Source of the DNA: Chlorocebus sabaeus
Taxonomy: Eukaryota > Chordata > Mammalia > Primates > Cercopithecidae
Assembly (NCBI RefSeq): GCF_047675955.1
Contig: NC_132916.1
Span: forward strand, 72,347,481 to 72,411,480
Reading direction: 5' to 3'
DNA: 64,000 nt
In this document: piece after piece, positions 60,401-64,000 of the stretch
Numbering within the stretch: the first letter of the stretch is position 1
Layout of the letters: each line of letters begins with the position of its first letter
Notes under the pieces: model-generated
What the model was told of the DNA's origin: nothing
Seen by the model: the letters and a program-made list of their open reading frames with translations, nothing else
The model's database searches: none
Program-made: the position numbers and the translations under genes

Positions 60401-62252
60401 TGAATTAACAGAACACAGAGCAGTTTCTCAGAATGCTTCTTTCCAGTTTTGAACGGAAGATATTTCCTTTTTCACCATAGCCCTCTATGGGCTTCCAAAT
60501 ATCCCTTTGCCAATTCCACAAGAACAGCCTTAGCGAAAGGCTTCTTGAAGGGAAAGATATAACTCTGTGAGATGAATTAACAGAACACAGAGCAGTTTCT
60601 CAGAAAGCTTCTTTCCAGTTTTGAACGGAAGATAATTCCTTTTTCACCATAGCCCTCTATGGGCTTCCAAATATCCCTTTGCCAATTCCACAAGAACAGC
60701 CTTAGCGAAAGGCTTCTTGAAGGGAAAGATGTAACTCTGTGAGATGAATTAACAGAACGCAGAGCAGTTTCTCAGAAAGCTTCTTTCCAGTTTTGAACGG
60801 AAGATATTTCCTTTTTCACCATAGCCCTCTATGGGCTTCCAAATATCCTTTTGCCAATTCCACAAGAACAGCCTTAGCGAAAGGCTTCTTGAAGGGAAAG
60901 ATGTAACTCTGTGAGATGAATTAACAGAACACAGAGCAGTTTCTCAGAAAGCTTCTTTCCAGTTTTGAACGGAAGATATTTCCTTTTTCACCATAGCCCT
61001 CTATGGGCTTCCAAATATCCCTTTGCCAATTCCACAAGAACAGCCTTAGCGAAAGTCTTCTTGAAGGGAAAGATGTAACTCTGTGAGATGAATTAACAGA
61101 ACAGAGAGCAGTTTCTCAGAAAGCTTCTTTAGAGTTTTGCACGGAAGATATTTCCTTTTTCACCATAGCCCTCTATGGGCTTCCAAATATCCCTTTGCCA
61201 ATTCCACAAGAACAGCCTTAGCGAAAGGCTTCTTGAAGGGAAAGATGTAACTCTGTGAGATGAATTAACAGAACACAGAGCAGTTTCTCAGAAAACTTCT
61301 TTCCAGTTTTGAACGGAAGATATTTCCTTTTTCACCATAGCCCTCTATGGGCTTCCAAATATCCCTTTGCCAATTCCACAAGAACAGCCTTAGCGAAAGG
61401 CTTCTTGAAGGGAAAGATGTAACTCTGTGAGATGAATTAACAGAACACAGAGCAGTTTCTCAGAATGCTTCTTTCCAGTTTTGAACGGAAGATATTTCCT
61501 TTTTCACCATAGCCCTCTATGGGCTTCCAAATATCCCTTTGCCAATTCCACAAGAACAGCCTTAGCGAAAGGCTTCTTGAAGGGAAAGATGTAACTCTGT
61601 GAGATGAATTAACAGAACACAGAGCAGTTTCTCAGAATGCTTCTTTCCAGTTTTGAACGGAAGATATTTCCTTTTTCACCATAGCCCTCTATGGGCTTCC
61701 AAATATCCGTTTGCCAATTCCACAAGAACAGCCTTAGCGAAAGGCTTCTTGAAGGGAAAGATATAACTCTGTGAGATGAATTAACAGAACACAGAGCAGT
61801 TTCTCAGAAAGCTTCTTTCCAGTTTTGCACGGAAGATAATTCCTTTTTCACCATAGCCCTCTATGGGCTTCCAAATATCCCTTTGCCAATTCCACAAGAA
61901 CAGCCTTAGCGAAAGGCTTCTTGAAGGGAAAGACGTAACTCTGTGAGATGAATTAACAGAACACAGAGCAGTTTCTCAGAAAGCTTCTTTCCAGTTTTGA
62001 ACGGAAGATATTTCCTTTTTCACCATAGCCCTCTATGGGCTTCCAAATATCCCTTTGCCAATTCCACAAGAACAGCCTTAGCGAAAGGCTTCTTGAAGGG
62101 AAAGATGTAACTCTGTGAGATGAATTAACAGAACACAGAGCAGTTTCTCAGAAAGCTTCTTTCCAGGTTGGAACGGAAGATATTTCCTTTTTCACCATAG
62201 CCCTCTATGGGCTTCCAAATATCCCTTTGCCAATTCCACAAGAACAGCCTTA
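57437..62252. repeat. CACCGAG-phased unit P3, 28 monomers
   Basis: It starts with CACCGAG (57490) and ends with GGTTGG (about 62167), exactly 28 x 172 = 4816 bp. It combines the P1 series (TTTAGAG, GAGAGAGC, ATCCGTTTG, AGACGTAAC, GATGAG, CTTTATGG) with the P2 series (CAGACTTAG, CTATTGGC, CACCAGAG with CACAGG, AAACTT), then repeats part of the P1 series (ATCCGTTTG at 61706, AGACGTAAC at 61931). A private change is GAAAGTCTTC (61052). Confidence 0.87.
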
Positions 62253-64000
62253 GCGAAAGGCTTCTTGAAGGGAAAGATGTAACTCTGTGAGATGAATTAA
62301 CAGAACACCGAGCAGTTTCTCAGAAAGCTTCTTTCCAGTTTTGAACGGAAGATATTTCCTTTTTCACCATAGCCCTCTATGGGCTTCCAAATATCCCTTT
62401 GCCAATTCCACAAGAACAGCCTTAGCGAAAGGCTTCTTGAAGGGAAAGATGTAACTCTGTGAGATGAATTAACAGAACACAGAGCAGATTCTCAGAAAGC
62501 TTCTTTCCAGTTTTGAATGGAAGATATTTCCTTTTTCACCATAGCCCTCTATGGGCTTCCAAATATCCCTTTGCCAATTCCACAAGAACAGCCTTAGCGA
62601 AAGGCTTCTTGAAGGGAAAGATGTAACTCTGTGAGATGAATTAACAGAACACAGAGCAGTTTCTCAGAAAGCTTCTTTCCAGTTTTGAACGGAAGATATT
62701 TCCTTTTTCACCATAGCCCTCTATGGGCTTCCAAATATCCCTTTGCCAATTCCACAAGAACAGCCTTAGCGAAAGGCTTCTTGAAGGGAAAGATGTAACT
62801 CTGTGAGATGAATTAACAGAACACAGAGCAGTTTCTCAGAAAGCTTCTTTACAGTTTTGCACGGAAGATATTTCCTTTTTCACCATAGCCCTCTATGGGC
62901 TTCCAAATATCCCTTTGCCAATTCCACAAGAACAGCCTTAGCGAAAGGCTTCTTGAAGGGAAAGATGTAACTCTGTGAGATGAATTAACAGAACAGAGAG
63001 CAGTTTCTCAGAATGCTTCTTTCCAGTTTTGAACGGAAGATATTTCCTTTTTCACCATAGCCCTCTATGGGCTTCCAAATATCCCTTTGCCAATTCCACA
63101 AGAACAGCCTTAGCGAAAGGCTTCTTGAAGGGAAAGATGTAACTCTGTGAGATGAATTAACAGAACACAGAGCAGTTTCTCAGAATGCTTCTTTCCAGTT
63201 TTGAACGGAAGATATTTCCTTTTTCACCATAGCCCTCTATGGGCTTCCAAATATCCGTTTGCCAATTCCACAAGAACAGCCTTAGCGAAAGGCTTCTTGA
63301 AGGGAAAGATATAACTCTGTGAGATGAATTAACAGAACACAGAGCAGTTTCTCAGAAAGCTTCTTTCCAGTTTTGCACGGAAGATAATTCCTTTTTCACC
63401 ATAGCCCTCTATGGGCTTCCAAATATCCCTTTGCCAATTCCACAAGAACAGCCTTAGCGAAAGGCTTCTTGAAGGGAAAGACGTAACTCTGTGAGATGAA
63501 TTAACAGAACACAGAGCAGTTTCTCAGAAAGCTTCTTTCCAGTTTTGAACGGAAGATATTTCCTTTTTCACCATAGCCCTCTATGGGCTTCCAAATATCC
63601 CTTTGCCAATTCCACAAGAACAGCCTTAGCGAAAGGCTTCTTGAAGGGAAAGATGTAACTCTGTGAGATGAGTTAACAGAACACAGAGCAGTTTCTCAGA
63701 AAGCTTCTTTCCAGTTTTGAACGGAAGATATTTCCTTTTTCACCATAGCCCTCTATGGGCTTCCAAATATCCCTTTGCCAATTCCACAAGAACAGCCTTA
63801 GCGAAAGGCTTCTTGAAGGGAAAGATGTAACTCTGTGAGATGAATTAACAGAACACAGAGCAGTTTCTCAGAAAGCTTCTTTCCAGTTTTGCACGGAAGA
63901 TATTTCCTTTTTCACCATAGCCCTTTATGGGCTTCCAAATATCCCTTTGCCAATTCCACAAGAACAGCCTTAGCGAAAGGCTTCTTGAAGGGAAAGATGT
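62253..64000. repeat. CACCGAG-phased unit P4, partial, cut by window end
   Basis: Ten monomers follow the P1 order exactly: CACCGAG (62306), GAATGG, standard, TTTACAG with GCACGG, GAGAGAGC, ATCCGTTTG, AGATATAAC, AGACGTAAC, GATGAG, GCACGG with CTTTATGG. TTTACAG here matches P2 and not P1 or P3. Its full length is not visible. Confidence 0.85.

Larger units (their letters stand above)
1..64000 (-). repeat. Alpha-satellite array, 172-bp monomer, about 372 tandem copies
   Basis: Seen: one 172-bp sequence repeats head to tail from end to end, always in the same orientation. GCGAAAGG falls at 11, 183, 355, 527 and so on to 63973, which is exactly 372 monomers once 22 deleted bases are allowed for. 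Neighbouring monomers usually differ at only a few positions. There is no interruption by unique DNA or a mobile element. Known: primate alpha satellite has monomers of about 171 bp and is the DNA of centromeres; the minus strand here agrees with the African green monkey 172-bp consensus as I recall it (HindIII site, then the CTGCTCTGTG region, ending in CCGTTCAAAACTGGAAAG). Strand is given as minus because that is the conventional reading direction. Inferred: the uniformity and lack of insertions fit a young, homogenised centromere core, but whether it binds CENP-A cannot be read from sequence. Species call (Chlorocebus or close guenon) is about 0.8 sure; satellite identity is near certain. 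Confidence 0.98.

Noticed and set aside
1..64000. CRISPR-like array
   Set aside because: The repeats are directly adjacent with no unique spacers, 172 bp long, and belong to a known primate satellite.
1..64000. Canonical CENP-B box
   Set aside because: The A/B-box position holds the pJ-alpha motif in every monomer read. The closest other matches reach eight of nine essential bases, so I list them only as look-alikes.
1..64000. Embedded transposon (Alu, L1, ERV) or unique DNA
   Set aside because: Monomer counting leaves no spare bases: 372 monomers account for the whole length between 11 and 63972. No poly-A tail, target-site duplication or foreign stretch was seen.
1..64000. A dimeric (about 340-bp) alpha satellite as in macaque or baboon
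   Set aside because: Alternate monomers do not form two alternating classes; variants recur at longer lags and not every second monomer.
1..64000. A previously undescribed gene system
   Set aside because: There is no coding sequence to support one. The novelty, if any, is in repeat architecture.

Overview
The whole window is one uninterrupted block of primate alpha-satellite (centromeric) DNA. There is no gene, no RNA gene, no transposon and no unique sequence in it. The monomer is 172 bp. Its sequence, read on the minus strand, agrees closely with the classical African green monkey 172-bp alpha satellite as I remember it. That includes the single HindIII site per monomer and the pJ-alpha (A-box) motif. 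An Old World monkey of the guenon group, most likely Chlorocebus, is therefore the best organism call. All monomers point the same way.

Counting from the first GCGAAAGG (position 11) to the last (position 63973) gives exactly 372 monomers. The total is 22 bp short of 372 x 172. Those 22 bp are explained by seven 1-bp deletions and one 15-bp net deletion, so 364 monomers keep the exact length and I found no insertion.

Above the monomer level the array is not random. Rare variants recur in the same order and divide it into very long, multi-monomer units. U1 (1-8771, 51 monomers), U2 (8772-15649, 40) and U3 (15650-23731, 47) are near-identical copies that differ by whole-monomer gains or losses (a 4-monomer tandem duplication in U1, a 7-monomer gap in U2). 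U4 (23732-33348) and U5 (33349-42979), 56 monomers each, start like U1-U3 but carry a second set of variants. U6 (42980-46419, 20 monomers) is a short unit that goes back to the first set. From 46420 a further copy starts. From 48322 the array is a run of units that all begin with the same marker monomer and end with the same one, with 12, 17, 24 and 28 monomers and then a partial copy at the window end.

Each monomer has three perfect short inverted repeats and a pJ-alpha site. No canonical CENP-B box was seen, but there are two families of near-matches (8 of 9 essential bases). The seven longest open reading frames, all on the minus strand, are satellite read-through and not genes. No new biochemical system is visible. 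What deserves attention is the long-range repeat architecture in a satellite classically described as monomeric, and the CENP-B-box-like sites.
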